Shown here: piece by piece, positions 24,664-33,224 of the stretch
Layout of the letters: each line of letters begins with the position of its first letter
Numbering within the stretch: position 1 is the first letter of the stretch
Assembly: GCF_910594985.1 (NCBI RefSeq)
Contig: NZ_CAJVCE010000005.1
Location: 186,001-250,000 of the forward strand
Direction: 5' to 3'
DNA: 64,000 nucleotides
DNA from: Paenibacillus allorhizosphaerae
Lineage (GTDB): Bacteria; Bacillota; Bacilli; Paenibacillales; NBRC-103111
Notes under the pieces: model-generated
What the model saw: the letters and a program-made list of their open reading frames with translations, nothing else
Databases searched by the model: none
What the model was told of the DNA's origin: nothing
Position numbers and translations under genes: made by a program

Positions 24664-26135
24664 GTAGTGTCGCCCCCCCGGCGCGTCGGATCGTCACCCT
24701 GCAGAAAAGCAGGACGGCGTTTGAGACTTTTCCACGGCTTGGCAAGCAGGGCGGGCAGCATTTCCCGGAATTTCGGCGGAGATAGCGGCGCAAGGTACGG
24801 CACCCCGAACGATTCCAAGGTCGACAAGTAAAGAACTAACCCCATTACCGACAGCATAAAGCCGTAAACGCCCAAAGCCATAGCGGCAAACAGCGTCACC
24901 AGACGCAAGACGGTGACGGTTCCGGCAAGCGACTGATTGGCGATCGTGAACATTGAAATCGTCGCGATGGAAGTGACGACGAGGGTCGTAGGACTTGTAA
25001 TCCCCGCCCGAATGGCCGCATCCCCGACTATCAATCCGCCGACGACGGACACGGTCTGCCCGACCGCCCGCGGCAGCCGCATGCCCGCCTCTCGAAACAA
25101 TTCGAACAGCCCGAGCATGATTAAGAAATCGAGCGGCCCGGACAGCGGCAGCCCGAGGCGCGAAGAGGCGATCGTCGCTACGAGCGGCAGCGGAATTTGA
25201 TCGATATTGTTGCCCGACACGGCGATCCAAAATCCCGGGAGAAAGGTCGAAGCAATAAAGCCGAGAAAGCGCAGTGCCCGTTCCAAGGCCACATAGTAAT
25301 AAGGAAAGTGGATATCCTCCGAAGACTTTAGCGAAAGCATGAGGTTCGTCGGGGCGATCACGGCCATCGGCGAACCGTCAACCAGAATCGTAAACCGGCC
25401 TCTCAGTAAACTCTCCGCCACAAAGTCGGGACGGTCCTTGTATTCCATCAACGGAAATAACGCATACCCCTTCCCTACCAACCCTTCCTCCAACTGAGCA
25501 CTGGTGAGCAGACCGTCCACGTTCAATGCGTTCAAACGCTTCCGCGCTTCCTCAACAAATTCCGGGCGAATAACATCGTCTATGTACATCAGTGCAACCG
25601 AGGTGTGGCTTCTAGCGCCGATCGTGAACTTCTCGCAGCAGAGCGATCGCGTCTTCAAGCGTTTGCGAATCAAGGCGATATTGGTGCTCAGCTCTTCCGT
25701 AAAAGCGTCCTGCGGCCCTTTAATCGACGTTTCCGAGCTGGATTCCTCCGGCGTCCGGTTCGGCGGCTTGGCGATATTCAAAGAGAATAGCAAATTCGGA
25801 TCTTTGAAGAAGAACACAAGCTCGCCGCAATATACCCGAAGCGTCAATTGCTCAATGGCGCCGGGATCGCGAATCGGCTCAAGCTGGAGCGTCGTACTTC
25901 GGTTCAGCAGGGAGGCGTCGATCTTCCCGGTGGAATGCAGCGCCGATTGAAGCTGCGGAAGCACCACCTTGTCTATAAGATCGGTATTGGCCATGCCTTG
26001 GCAGTACATGAGCAATACTTGCTGATCATCCGTCTGCGTTCCATACTTAAAGCTCTGTATACTGACATCGCCGGAACGAGCGAACCAATCGCGAAGAAAC
26101 GGTTCGTTCAGCTGCGATACTTCGGTTTCTTTCAA
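24660..26135 (-). CDS. gerA: GerA family spore germination receptor subunit A
   Basis: 491 residues. A soluble N-terminal half (about 1-280, with VALMYIDDVIRPEFVEEARK and RFTILVDGSPMAVIAPTN) is followed by the conserved membrane region containing FIASTFLPGFWIAVS and several helices to about 455. It is the A subunit of a germinant receptor. It overlaps both neighbours by four bases, so the three subunits are translationally coupled. The family assignment is firm; the germinant is unknown. Confidence 0.94.
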   Translation of the reverse strand: MKETEVSQLNEPFLRDWFARSGDVSIQSFKYGTQTDDQQVLLMYCQGMANTDLIDKVVLPQLQSALHSTGKIDASLLNRSTTLQLEPIRDPGAIEQLTLRVYCGELVFFFKDPNLLFSLNIAKPPNRTPEESSSETSIKGPQDAFTEELSTNIALIRKRLKTRSLCCEKFTIGARSHTSVALMYIDDVIRPEFVEEARKRLNALNVDGLLTSAQLEEGLVGKGYALFPLMEYKDRPDFVAESLLRGRFTILVDGSPMAVIAPTNLMLSLKSSEDIHFPYYYVALERALRFLGFIASTFLPGFWIAVSGNNIDQIPLPLVATIASSRLGLPLSGPLDFLIMLGLFELFREAGMRLPRAVGQTVSVVGGLIVGDAAIRAGITSPTTLVVTSIATISMFTIANQSLAGTVTVLRLVTLFAAMALGVYGFMLSVMGLVLYLSTLESFGVPYLAPLSPPKFREMLPALLAKPWKSLKRRPAFLQGDDPTRRGGDTT

Positions 26136-27232
26136 CGCGAATCCGCCTCCTTCTTGTTCCGATTCCTGGTAAAAGCCGTCATCACAAGCAGCAGCAAGGT
26201 CAGGAATAGATTAAAAGCAAATACTCCGTAAAAATGCCAATGGAGCAAATAATCGAAAAACATCGTGTCGTTCCATGGAACGAATTCGAGCAGCACGAAA
26301 ACCAGGCACAGAACGGCCAAAAGAACCGTTCGCAATCGCCCTTTGCGCAGACCGGTTACATCCAGTGCAAGATACGTCAGCAGGGAAACGCGGATAAACG
26401 CTCCCGTCACCCATTGGTAAATGGAAAAAAAATCGAGGTGGGATATATATTTTCCCATTTGAACCATGCGCCATTGCTCGAATGCCGGGTACCGTAAAGC
26501 CGCGGCCTCAAACGGACCGAAGATGGAAATCGCTCCCATCAGTGGTCCAACGGTCAGCCCGATCAAAAAGAATGAGAGCAGCAGCAGCGAAGAAAGCCGC
26601 AGACGGGAAGTCACATGCTGCAGCAGAAATACGATAAGCACCAGCTCGAACAGGGCGCCGCCGGTCAGCATCGTATCTTTGAGCGAATTCATATAGCCAT
26701 GCGTAAATAACGGGAACAACAAGGAATAGTCCTTATACTGCATATTGGCGCCCATGACCAAATAGCCGAGCAGGATCACGAGCGGAAGAAGCATTCCGGA
26801 CGTAATTGCAATCGCCCGAATGCCGGCATAGGCGGCAAAAAAACACAGGACAATAAAACTGGACATGACCGCGAATCTTGGCGTTTGGGGGAGGTAGGAA
26901 ATGTTCGTCCATGTCACGAAATCATTGATCGAGACGAGCGAATTTTCAATGCAGTATATAATGATCAGGATCATGACGAACAGCCCGGCGGCCTTACCGT
27001 AACGGTGACGGATCAAGTCCGTCACTTTGTCGCTTCCCACCCTTCGAACAATGACATACAAAATGCAGACCCATAGCAGTACGGGAATAAGGGCCGCTGC
27101 GGAGCTGATCCACGCATCTCTCTTTCCGAGCTGGAGCAAGACAGGGATTAACAACACGTGATTCGACAAGCCGACGGAAGTCATGAAGATGGAATACAGC
27201 AGGATTGCGGGAATTTTTTTATCCAATGTCAT
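26132..27232 (-). CDS. gerB: GerB family germination permease-like subunit
   Basis: 366 residues with about ten transmembrane helices, of the spore germination (APC-superfamily) type. It is the B subunit, thought to bind the nutrient germinant. It is the first gene of the operon, giving the order B-A-C instead of the more usual A-B-C. Upstream, ACATG and CACGCTA spaced by 18 bases (27302-27273, minus strand) resemble a sigma-G promoter, in line with forespore expression, although both elements deviate from consensus. Confidence 0.92.
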   Translation of the reverse strand: MTLDKKIPAILLYSIFMTSVGLSNHVLLIPVLLQLGKRDAWISSAAALIPVLLWVCILYVIVRRVGSDKVTDLIRHRYGKAAGLFVMILIIIYCIENSLVSINDFVTWTNISYLPQTPRFAVMSSFIVLCFFAAYAGIRAIAITSGMLLPLVILLGYLVMGANMQYKDYSLLFPLFTHGYMNSLKDTMLTGGALFELVLIVFLLQHVTSRLRLSSLLLLSFFLIGLTVGPLMGAISIFGPFEAAALRYPAFEQWRMVQMGKYISHLDFFSIYQWVTGAFIRVSLLTYLALDVTGLRKGRLRTVLLAVLCLVFVLLEFVPWNDTMFFDYLLHWHFYGVFAFNLFLTLLLLVMTAFTRNRNKKEADSR

Positions 27233-27568
27233 TCTCCACCAGGGTTATTTCTGGAAATTCCAATTTGTCCCTTAGCGTGCCACAACATGGGGATAAACAT
27301 GTATGACATTTTCTGGAGACGCTGGGTAACGTAGTTGCCCGTTTAAAAGACAGGTCCTCCCTCAATCCCGTCATTGCAGCGATCGCAATCGCTTACTCCG
27401 CAATGGGTGATCTTCGGATCGACAGCATCTGCAATCACTTGTCGGGTAACCATCATACCCTAATCCCCTAAATGCACGGCAGATGGACGGCTGTTTTTCA
27501 CGATGCGCCGCAGGCAAGTTTTGTTATAATAAATACCATCGATGACCAAAATGGGGGAGCAGAACGAA
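27233..27568. other. Divergent regulatory region, germination operon / PucR-type gene
   Basis: About 335 bases between divergent genes. A possible sigma-G promoter for the germination operon lies at 27273-27302. The right part contains a TTGTTATAATAAA stretch at about 27520 that suits a -10 region for the PucR-type gene. No other feature is seen. Confidence 0.4.
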
Positions 27569-29200
27569 ATGGGAATCACCATGAGAGAGGCGATGCGAAT
27601 CGGCGGTCTTGCTCACTGCAAAGTCGTTGCGGGCGCGGACGGGTTGAATCGAACGCTTGATGCGGTTACGGTCATGGAAGTGCCCGATGTCATTCGCTGG
27701 TTGAAAAGGAACGTCCTGCTGCTGACCAGTTTATACCCGATCAAGGATGATGAGGAAGCGATCGGAAGCTTGGTGCAACGGTTACTTTTAGCGGGGAGCG
27801 CAGGGCTCGCGATCAAAACCGGGCAGTATGTGAAACAAATCCCCGCGGCGATCGTCGAAGCGGGCGACCGGCTTGGGCTGCCGATCATCGAAATTGACAG
27901 CGAAGCGACTTATTTGGATATTATGACTCCGCTTATGGAGTTCATCTTGAGCCAAACCGATCCGGGCGAAGCGCACCTGGAATCATTTTACCAATGGATT
28001 ACGGAATTGGCCATGAGCGGGAAAGGCGTCCCTGCGTTAATCGAAGCCGTGGAGCAGATGACGGGCCATCAATTCTCGATCGGAACGGAGCTTCCCTCGC
28101 CGGAGCTTCGTTACGGAATCGAGGTTGCGCCCTTAACCGGCCTCCAAAAAAAACAATTGACGGCCGCAAAGCGCCCGGTTCGAATGGAGCGCATGGTCAA
28201 CCGGCAAAAGCTCCCTTGCCTCGTCGCACCGGTGCTGTTGAACGAAGAACTGGTCGGCGATATAACGTGCCGGTCTTCGGAACGGGACTTTCATGAGCAC
28301 GATTTTCATGTGCTGGAACGCACGATGATCCTGATTGCGCTTGAATTTCTCAAAGCGATTACCAAATCGGACGTAGAGCAGACGTTCAAAGACAACGTCA
28401 TGGCGGACGTGCTGCAGGGTCGGGTCGCGGACATCGCGGAAACGATCGAGAAAGGCCGGCGTTTCGGGTGGGATTTAACATCGCATTATGCCGTTTACAG
28501 CATTGCCGCTAACCGGCGAACGACAGGCCATGAAGTCGATACCCGCGAAGCGATCTGGAACCCCGAATGGAAACGAAAGCTGCTGAACAAAGTGAACGCC
28601 GCCTTTCGATTCGATAAATCCAGCGTCATTGTTACGTGTCTACAGGAGCACATTGTCGTCCTGTATCCGTATCGGCACTGCCCCTCCAGGCAATCCGCCA
28701 TGCGGCCGGCGGACTCGATGCACCGGCAGCTTACCGACGAATTCGAACAGTTATCGATTACGATTGGCGTTGGAAGATGGTATCCCGGCCTGGATGGCAT
28801 CCACAAGGGCTACACCGAATGCTGCAAGGCGCTTCAACTCGGCAGGCCGCTCCGAAACCATGGCATCATTCATTACGAAGACCTGGGCCTCTTTCGAATA
28901 TTGAGCCAGTGCCGCGATTCCAGCGAGCTGGAAAGTTTGCACGCGGAGTCGATCGGCAAGCTTGCCGAATACGATGCGATTCACGGGGCGAATCTGGTGG
29001 AAACACTGACGAGCTATTTCGCACATCATGGCTCCTTAACGGAAACCGCGGAGAAGCTGTTTGTTCATGTGAATACAATAAAATATCGGCTGCAAAAAAT
29101 CGAGCAATTGACCGGCTGCAGCGTAAACGACGCGGAAGATCGGCTGCTGCTGCATGTCGGGCTGAAAATACGCCAATTGCTGCTAACCGAAACCGTCTGA
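27569..29200 (+). CDS. PucR-family transcriptional regulator
   Basis: 543 residues. The N-terminal PucR domain (about 5-125, MREAMRIGGLAHCKVVAG, VMEVPDVIRWLKRNVLLLTS) is followed by a central GGDEF-like CdaR region and a C-terminal helix-turn-helix of the PucR type (LTETAEKLFVHVNTIKYRLQ). Relatives regulate purine, amino-acid or GABA catabolism. The ATG at 27569, nine bases after GGGGGAG, is preferred over the ATG at 27542. It is monocistronic; neighbours give no clue to its target. Confidence 0.88.
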   Translation: MGITMREAMRIGGLAHCKVVAGADGLNRTLDAVTVMEVPDVIRWLKRNVLLLTSLYPIKDDEEAIGSLVQRLLLAGSAGLAIKTGQYVKQIPAAIVEAGDRLGLPIIEIDSEATYLDIMTPLMEFILSQTDPGEAHLESFYQWITELAMSGKGVPALIEAVEQMTGHQFSIGTELPSPELRYGIEVAPLTGLQKKQLTAAKRPVRMERMVNRQKLPCLVAPVLLNEELVGDITCRSSERDFHEHDFHVLERTMILIALEFLKAITKSDVEQTFKDNVMADVLQGRVADIAETIEKGRRFGWDLTSHYAVYSIAANRRTTGHEVDTREAIWNPEWKRKLLNKVNAAFRFDKSSVIVTCLQEHIVVLYPYRHCPSRQSAMRPADSMHRQLTDEFEQLSITIGVGRWYPGLDGIHKGYTECCKALQLGRPLRNHGIIHYEDLGLFRILSQCRDSSELESLHAESIGKLAEYDAIHGANLVETLTSYFAHHGSLTETAEKLFVHVNTIKYRLQKIEQLTGCSVNDAEDRLLLHVGLKIRQLLLTETV

Positions 29201-29207
29201 TTCACTG

Positions 29208-29252
29208 CCGAACGTTCGATATGTTCGTGCCACATGCGTATCGAACGTTCGG
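29208..29252. terminator. 14-bp perfect hairpin between convergent genes
   Basis: CCGAACGTTCGATA (29208-29221) and TATCGAACGTTCGG (29239-29252) are perfect arms with a 17-base loop, placed between the convergent PucR-type and OsmC genes. As with the hairpin at 23362, no T-tract follows on either strand. Confidence 0.6.
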
Positions 29253-29265
29253 GAACGAGGACGGT

Positions 29266-29643
29266 CTATGCCATCCGAAATTCCAGCGGCTTGGACAATG
29301 TTTTTTTGACAGGACAGTTCATGACTTTGTTCACTACGACCCGCTTCGTTTCTTCATCCAGCTCTCCGGCGATGTCAATGCGGTAGTTAAAAATCGTTCT
29401 CGCGTCACTGCTTCGATCCAAATCCACTTGAACGGTAACATCTTCATAACCCAAATTCATGGAGTCAAGCACCATTCTTGTCGTTATGTTCAAACAGGAT
29501 GCAAATCCGGCTTCGATAAGATCATGCGGGCGAAAATGTTGGCCGCTTCCCCCTTTTTCTTTGGTAACGTCCGAGCAGATGGTCTCGGTACCGTTAAAAA
29601 TTTCAGTGGTGTAGTTTTCGTTTCCGTTTTTTGAAATGACCAT
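29266..29643 (-). CDS. OsmC/Ohr-family protein
   Basis: 125 residues. The peroxidatic cysteines are seen in FASCLNITTRMVLD and NCPVKKTLSKPLEF, the two conserved positions of OsmC-type thiol peroxidases, which reduce organic hydroperoxides. Start is the ATG at 29643, eight bases after GGAG. Just upstream TACC and GGTA flank AAGTAT, a small inverted repeat that may be an operator. It is monocistronic. Confidence 0.86.
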   Translation of the reverse strand: MVISKNGNENYTTEIFNGTETICSDVTKEKGGSGQHFRPHDLIEAGFASCLNITTRMVLDSMNLGYEDVTVQVDLDRSSDARTIFNYRIDIAGELDEETKRVVVNKVMNCPVKKTLSKPLEFRMA

Positions 29644-29823
29644 AATTCCATCCGTTCTCCTTTTTGTACCAAGTATGGTAGAGTTATTATGATCCATTTC
29701 ATGCTATTATCGAAATATATAAATACTATTAATTTTATAGGTATTATCTATAATCAAACGGAACATCCATTGCATTAGCCATATCTACAAAGATCGGCGC
29801 TTTTTTTTGTCGATCCCAACATA

Positions 29824-29852
29824 TTGACGGCGCTCCCTTCCTGTTATGATAT
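29824..29852 (+). promoter_or_regulatory. Probable promoter of pyrE
   Basis: TTGACG (29824-29829), 17 bases, TGATAT (29847-29852), about 27 bases ahead of the pyrE ATG. TATGAT with 15-base spacing is an alternative -10. No PyrR-type attenuator is seen in the short leader. Confidence 0.5.
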
Positions 29853-29878
29853 CGGAAGCAAACAAATGGAGGGATACC

Positions 29879-30463
29879 ATGAACCGTAATGAACTGGCAA
29901 AAACGATTTACGAAACCGCCTATGTCGCGGGTACGTTCAAACTGCGCTCCGGACAAATGTCCGATCATTACCTGGATAAATATTTGTTCGAATCCGATCC
30001 GAAATTGCTCGGTGCGATTGCGAAGAAGCTCAAGGATATCGTTCCGGCGGATACGGAAGTATTGGCCGGCATCGAGATGGGAGGAATCCCGATTGCCACC
30101 GCGTTATCGCTCGAGACCGGAATCCCGGTCGTCTTCGTGCGAAAAAAAGCAAAGCCGTACGCGACGGAAAAGTTGGCCGAAGGGATCGGCATCCAGGGAA
30201 AACGGGTGTGCATCATCGAGGATGTCGTCACGACCGGCGGACAAATTATTGCAAGCGCCGAGGATCTCGCAGTGCTCGGAGCACGCCTCGGCCCGGTACT
30301 GTGCGTCATTGAGCGATCACCTCGAAATCGGAAAGCGCTGGAAGATGCCGGACTTGCGCTCACTGCTTTATTTACGACGGATGAATTGCATTCCGCAGGA
30401 ACGCAGTCAGATCATACAGAGGCAGCGGCTCTGCCACATGCGGATTGCCGGTCAACCCCGTAA
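29879..30463 (+). CDS. pyrE: Orotate phosphoribosyltransferase
   Basis: 194 residues. It transfers phosphoribosyl from PRPP to orotate in UMP synthesis. The PRPP-binding motif is VCIIEDVVTTGGQ; LAGIEMGGIPIATALS and FVRKKAKPYATEK are also typical of PyrE. Start is the ATG at 29879 after GGAGG. It stands alone rather than in a pyr operon, so it may be a second copy. The last 20 residues (from about HSAGTQ) are not family-like, and the stop lies six bases from the end of the convergent gene. Confidence 0.9.
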   Translation: MNRNELAKTIYETAYVAGTFKLRSGQMSDHYLDKYLFESDPKLLGAIAKKLKDIVPADTEVLAGIEMGGIPIATALSLETGIPVVFVRKKAKPYATEKLAEGIGIQGKRVCIIEDVVTTGGQIIASAEDLAVLGARLGPVLCVIERSPRNRKALEDAGLALTALFTTDELHSAGTQSDHTEAAALPHADCRSTP

Positions 30464-30468
30464 TCGGT

Positions 30469-31164
30469 TCACCGAAATACGCCGATGAGCGGCTGAGCAA
30501 TATTTCTCCATCGCTCGGGTACTGCTTGGCGGTCTTTTTCTTCGATGTAAATGCATTGCAAATAGTCAGATAAGCGAGTTACCCTGCCTTCTACGAGGAT
30601 TTCCCGAATTTCGGACGCTTTTGCCGGAACTACGCTGTTCGAGACGGTCTGAAACCGCGCCAGCTGGAGGAACATGGCCGGACTTTTCCTGTACGAGCAC
30701 CGATGCGGAAACCGCGGCGAGCTGCCCGAGTCGTATTTGGATAACTTGACGGCTCCATAATGAGCGGACAATAAGGAATACGCGTCGAGCTTCAGAATCG
30801 CAAATGACTCATCAGGCTCTCTTCTCGTGTAGGTGTCCAGCATCTTCCGACAATCCCTGACGGTAGGCCAAAAAAAGACATGACGGTCGAGAATGCTCCG
30901 AAATTGCTCCAGCGTACAAGCGGCATCCATCATATGTTCCGGAATCCGGAGATGAGCATTTATGGTAGCCGCGTGTTCGCCATATTTCACTTGTTTGGCC
31001 TCAGGACGGCGTTCGCCCGCGCTATATGGATATAAGGCATAACTTGACATTAAGCAATCCAAATGAGCCATCGCCCTCAAATTGCCGGCTCTCGTAAAAT
31101 GATAAAGCGATTTTCTGCCTGCAGCTTTCGTAACTGCGGCGACCACGGTTTCCATGCAGTCCAT
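30469..31164 (-). CDS. DUF7002-like protein, possible ADP-ribosyltransferase-like fold
   Basis: 231 residues. The order of motifs is SLYHFTRAGNLRAM (about 18-31), HVFFWP (about 95), FAILKLDAYSLLSAHYGAVK and SGSSPRFPHR. I recall this as the DUF7002 pattern, in which a YHFT motif opens a fold resembling DarT/RES-type ADP-ribosyltransferases. That structural link is inference, and no activity is shown. Start is the ATG at 31164 behind GGAGG; longer in-frame starts run into the neighbouring terminator. It may be transcribed with, or separately from, the haemoglobin gene upstream. Confidence 0.7.
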   Translation of the reverse strand: MDCMETVVAAVTKAAGRKSLYHFTRAGNLRAMAHLDCLMSSYALYPYSAGERRPEAKQVKYGEHAATINAHLRIPEHMMDAACTLEQFRSILDRHVFFWPTVRDCRKMLDTYTRREPDESFAILKLDAYSLLSAHYGAVKLSKYDSGSSPRFPHRCSYRKSPAMFLQLARFQTVSNSVVPAKASEIREILVEGRVTRLSDYLQCIYIEEKDRQAVPERWRNIAQPLIGVFR

Positions 31165-31273
31165 GCCCACGAACCTCCTCCCACGATTATCCCCTCCGGG
31201 CCTAAGACAGTTATCCTGAATGTGCCAGTCGTTGCAGGTTGAGATTATAACGGTACAACGGCCATCCGGGCGC

Positions 31274-31306
31274 AAAAATGCCGACCATGACATCGTGGTC
31301 GGCATT
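31274..31306 (-). terminator. Terminator of the truncated haemoglobin gene
   Basis: AATGCCGACCA (31277-31287) and TGGTCGGCATT (31296-31306) are perfect arms; on the minus strand they are followed by five Ts, about 25 bases after the haemoglobin stop. Confidence 0.85.
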
Positions 31307-31329
31307 GCAGCGTATCCTCGGACTCCACC

Positions 31330-31695
31330 CTATTTATACAATATATCTTCCCGAAGCGAGCCCACTTTCGCTAAAGCCGTTTCAATATCGGATTCGTTAA
31401 CGCCAAAATGGGCAAGCGCATCATGAAGATGTTTGACGATGGCATCGAAGTGGACTGGCTGCAAATTCATCCCTGTATGGACTTTCGCCATCGATTGTCC
31501 CGTGTATTGGTTCGGTCCTCCTAAAGCGTAGCTGATGAATTTCGTTTGGTGGCGTCGCTGCTTTTCCATATCCGTGTGTTCGAAAAAATGATTTACGGTA
31601 TCGTCAGCGAGTACAAGATCGTAAAAATAGTCAACCACCTTGGCTATCGCTTCTTCTCCGCCAAATTTTTGATATAGAGTCGTCGGTTCCGTCAT
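31330..31695 (-). CDS. Group 1 truncated haemoglobin
   Basis: 121 residues, haem protein of the two-over-two globin class that binds oxygen or nitric oxide. The proximal His is His73 in MAKVHTGM, the B10-type Tyr is in VDYFYDLVL, and the Gly-Gly hinges characteristic of truncated globins (KFGGEE; YALGGPN) are present. The start codon is ATG. It has its own terminator. The role is probably nitric-oxide detoxification or oxygen handling; this cannot be decided here. Confidence 0.92.
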   Translation of the reverse strand: MTEPTTLYQKFGGEEAIAKVVDYFYDLVLADDTVNHFFEHTDMEKQRRHQTKFISYALGGPNQYTGQSMAKVHTGMNLQPVHFDAIVKHLHDALAHFGVNESDIETALAKVGSLREDILYK

Positions 31696-31909
31696 GCGTC
31701 TATTTTCCCCCTGATGAAATCATTTCATTGGGTTATTATTCGGCACTGCCTAAATAATATGCGTTGTCTCCAACTAATCGATCGAGCCGGCTTTCCAATC
31801 TCCATACGACACAAAAGACTTGACTACTGTAAAAGTAAAATCAAGTCCGCATAATATACGATTGTAGAAACAAGCGTATTCGACACTGTGAATTCATTCC
31901 GACTACTCA

Positions 31910-32497
31910 TTACCTCGAAACAAAGGTGCTGCCAGCCTCCCAAAAACGCCATGGGTAGTGCACGGCTTCGCCGGTATTGCCGATACCGATCCTCGGCCCT
32001 GCGGCGATCGTAGCGACCGGACGCCCTTCCGCGATAAAGAGCGGATGCTCGAACAGCGGCCTCCCATAGTCCGCCTTCACGATCCCCAGCGCTTTGGTCA
32101 GCTTTCCCGGGCCATTGGCAAGCTCTTGTTTCTTTTTCCCCGCACCGCGGCGTTCATACATCCACTCCAGTCCGGTACACGGCTCGACCGCCCTAATCAG
32201 AACCGCCTCCGGATGGCCGGCCGGCCCGCTGACCACATTGATGAGACAATGCGTATGCATCTCATACACGTAGGCGTAGCCGGGCGGACCGAACATGATT
32301 TCCGTCCTGGGCGTTCTCCGGTTGCCGAAGCTATGCGCCGCACGGTCCCCCGGTCCGATATAAGCTTCCGTCTCCACAATCCACCCGGAAGCCGTACCGG
32401 CTTCCGTTTCCTTTACCAGCAGCTTGCCGAGCAGCGCCTGCGCCAGTTCAAGCGTAGGCCATTGAAACAAAGAAACGTCCACGGGCTCAAACTTCAA
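31910..32497 (-). CDS. mpg: DNA-3-methyladenine glycosylase (AAG/MPG family)
   Basis: About 195 residues. It removes alkylated purines from DNA in base-excision repair. The active-site block is WIVETEAYIGPGDRAAHSF with catalytic Glu, followed by RTEIMFGPPGYAYVYEMH and AVLIRAVEP. The TTG at 32497, seven bases after GGGGGAGG, is preferred; the upstream ATG at 32530 overlaps the preceding stop and has no ribosome site. It lies directly downstream of a uracil-DNA glycosylase gene, forming a two-gene repair unit. Confidence 0.9.
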   Translation of the reverse strand: MKFEPVDVSLFQWPTLELAQALLGKLLVKETEAGTASGWIVETEAYIGPGDRAAHSFGNRRTPRTEIMFGPPGYAYVYEMHTHCLINVVSGPAGHPEAVLIRAVEPCTGLEWMYERRGAGKKKQELANGPGKLTKALGIVKADYGRPLFEHPLFIAEGRPVATIAAGPRIGIGNTGEAVHYPWRFWEAGSTFVSR

Positions 32498-32531
32498 CGG
32501 GCTCCCTCCCCCTGTTTGAAAAATCTCCATT

Positions 32532-33113
32532 TCATTCGACAGCCATGCGGTTTACCTTATCGGCAACAAGCTGCAAATCTTGTATGAAATATTTCATCAG
32601 AACCGGGCGGCGGCGAACCGCTAGCGGATGGTAGGAAAAAGCCGCCGGTACGCCTTGTACGTCATGCCATTTTCCCCTGTAGCTTTTGACGTCCGCCTCA
32701 AGGCCCGGAAACAACGTCTCGACAACGACATTTCCTAATCCAAACAAAACTTGCGGCTTCTTCTCCGCAAACTGGAATTGCAAATGCGGGAAGCACGCTT
32801 CTCGGGCAGCCGGTTTATTATAGGCCCGTACCGGCCGGCATTTCAGCAGGTAGCTCACATAAACAAGCCCGTTATCCAAACCCGCTTCCTTCATTCCAAT
32901 CTGCAGCGTTTCCCGCGTACCGCAAACAAACGGGTTCCCTTCCCGATCCTCGCGTGAGCCGGGGTTATCGAGCACAATAAACACGGGCGCATCCGGGTTG
33001 CCTTCGCCCCAGACTACGCGATGCCGCTGCTTGGCAAGCTCGCATCGTTCGCACTGCGCCGCATGCGGGGGAGCCGCCTCCTCCGGCAGTATTACGGGCC
33101 TGAACGCTTGCAT
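32532..33113 (-). CDS. Uracil-DNA glycosylase family protein (family 4-like, Fe-S)
   Basis: 193 residues. CERC near residue 21 and a later pair of cysteines 14 residues apart (CRP...EAC) match the four-cysteine iron-sulfur layout of family 4 enzymes. The motif-A region reads VLDNPGSREDREGNPFV, where classical family 4 has GEAPG-type sequence; the water-activating region is thus altered. SYHPLAVRRRP corresponds to the HPS-type motif. Start is the ATG at 33113 after GGAGG. It is probably co-transcribed with the downstream alkyl-purine glycosylase. A divergent subfamily or a changed base specificity is possible. Confidence 0.82.
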   Translation of the reverse strand: MQAFRPVILPEEAAPPHAAQCERCELAKQRHRVVWGEGNPDAPVFIVLDNPGSREDREGNPFVCGTRETLQIGMKEAGLDNGLVYVSYLLKCRPVRAYNKPAAREACFPHLQFQFAEKKPQVLFGLGNVVVETLFPGLEADVKSYRGKWHDVQGVPAAFSYHPLAVRRRPVLMKYFIQDLQLVADKVNRMAVE

Positions 33114-33224
33114 AAACGGTCCTCCTTCAAATGTTCGATAAGCGAACGGCATTAGACTTAAGACTTCCGCCCTTCCGAAGGTTCGTGACTACTTTTCCCA
33201 ATATACGGTTCAAGCTATTCCCGA

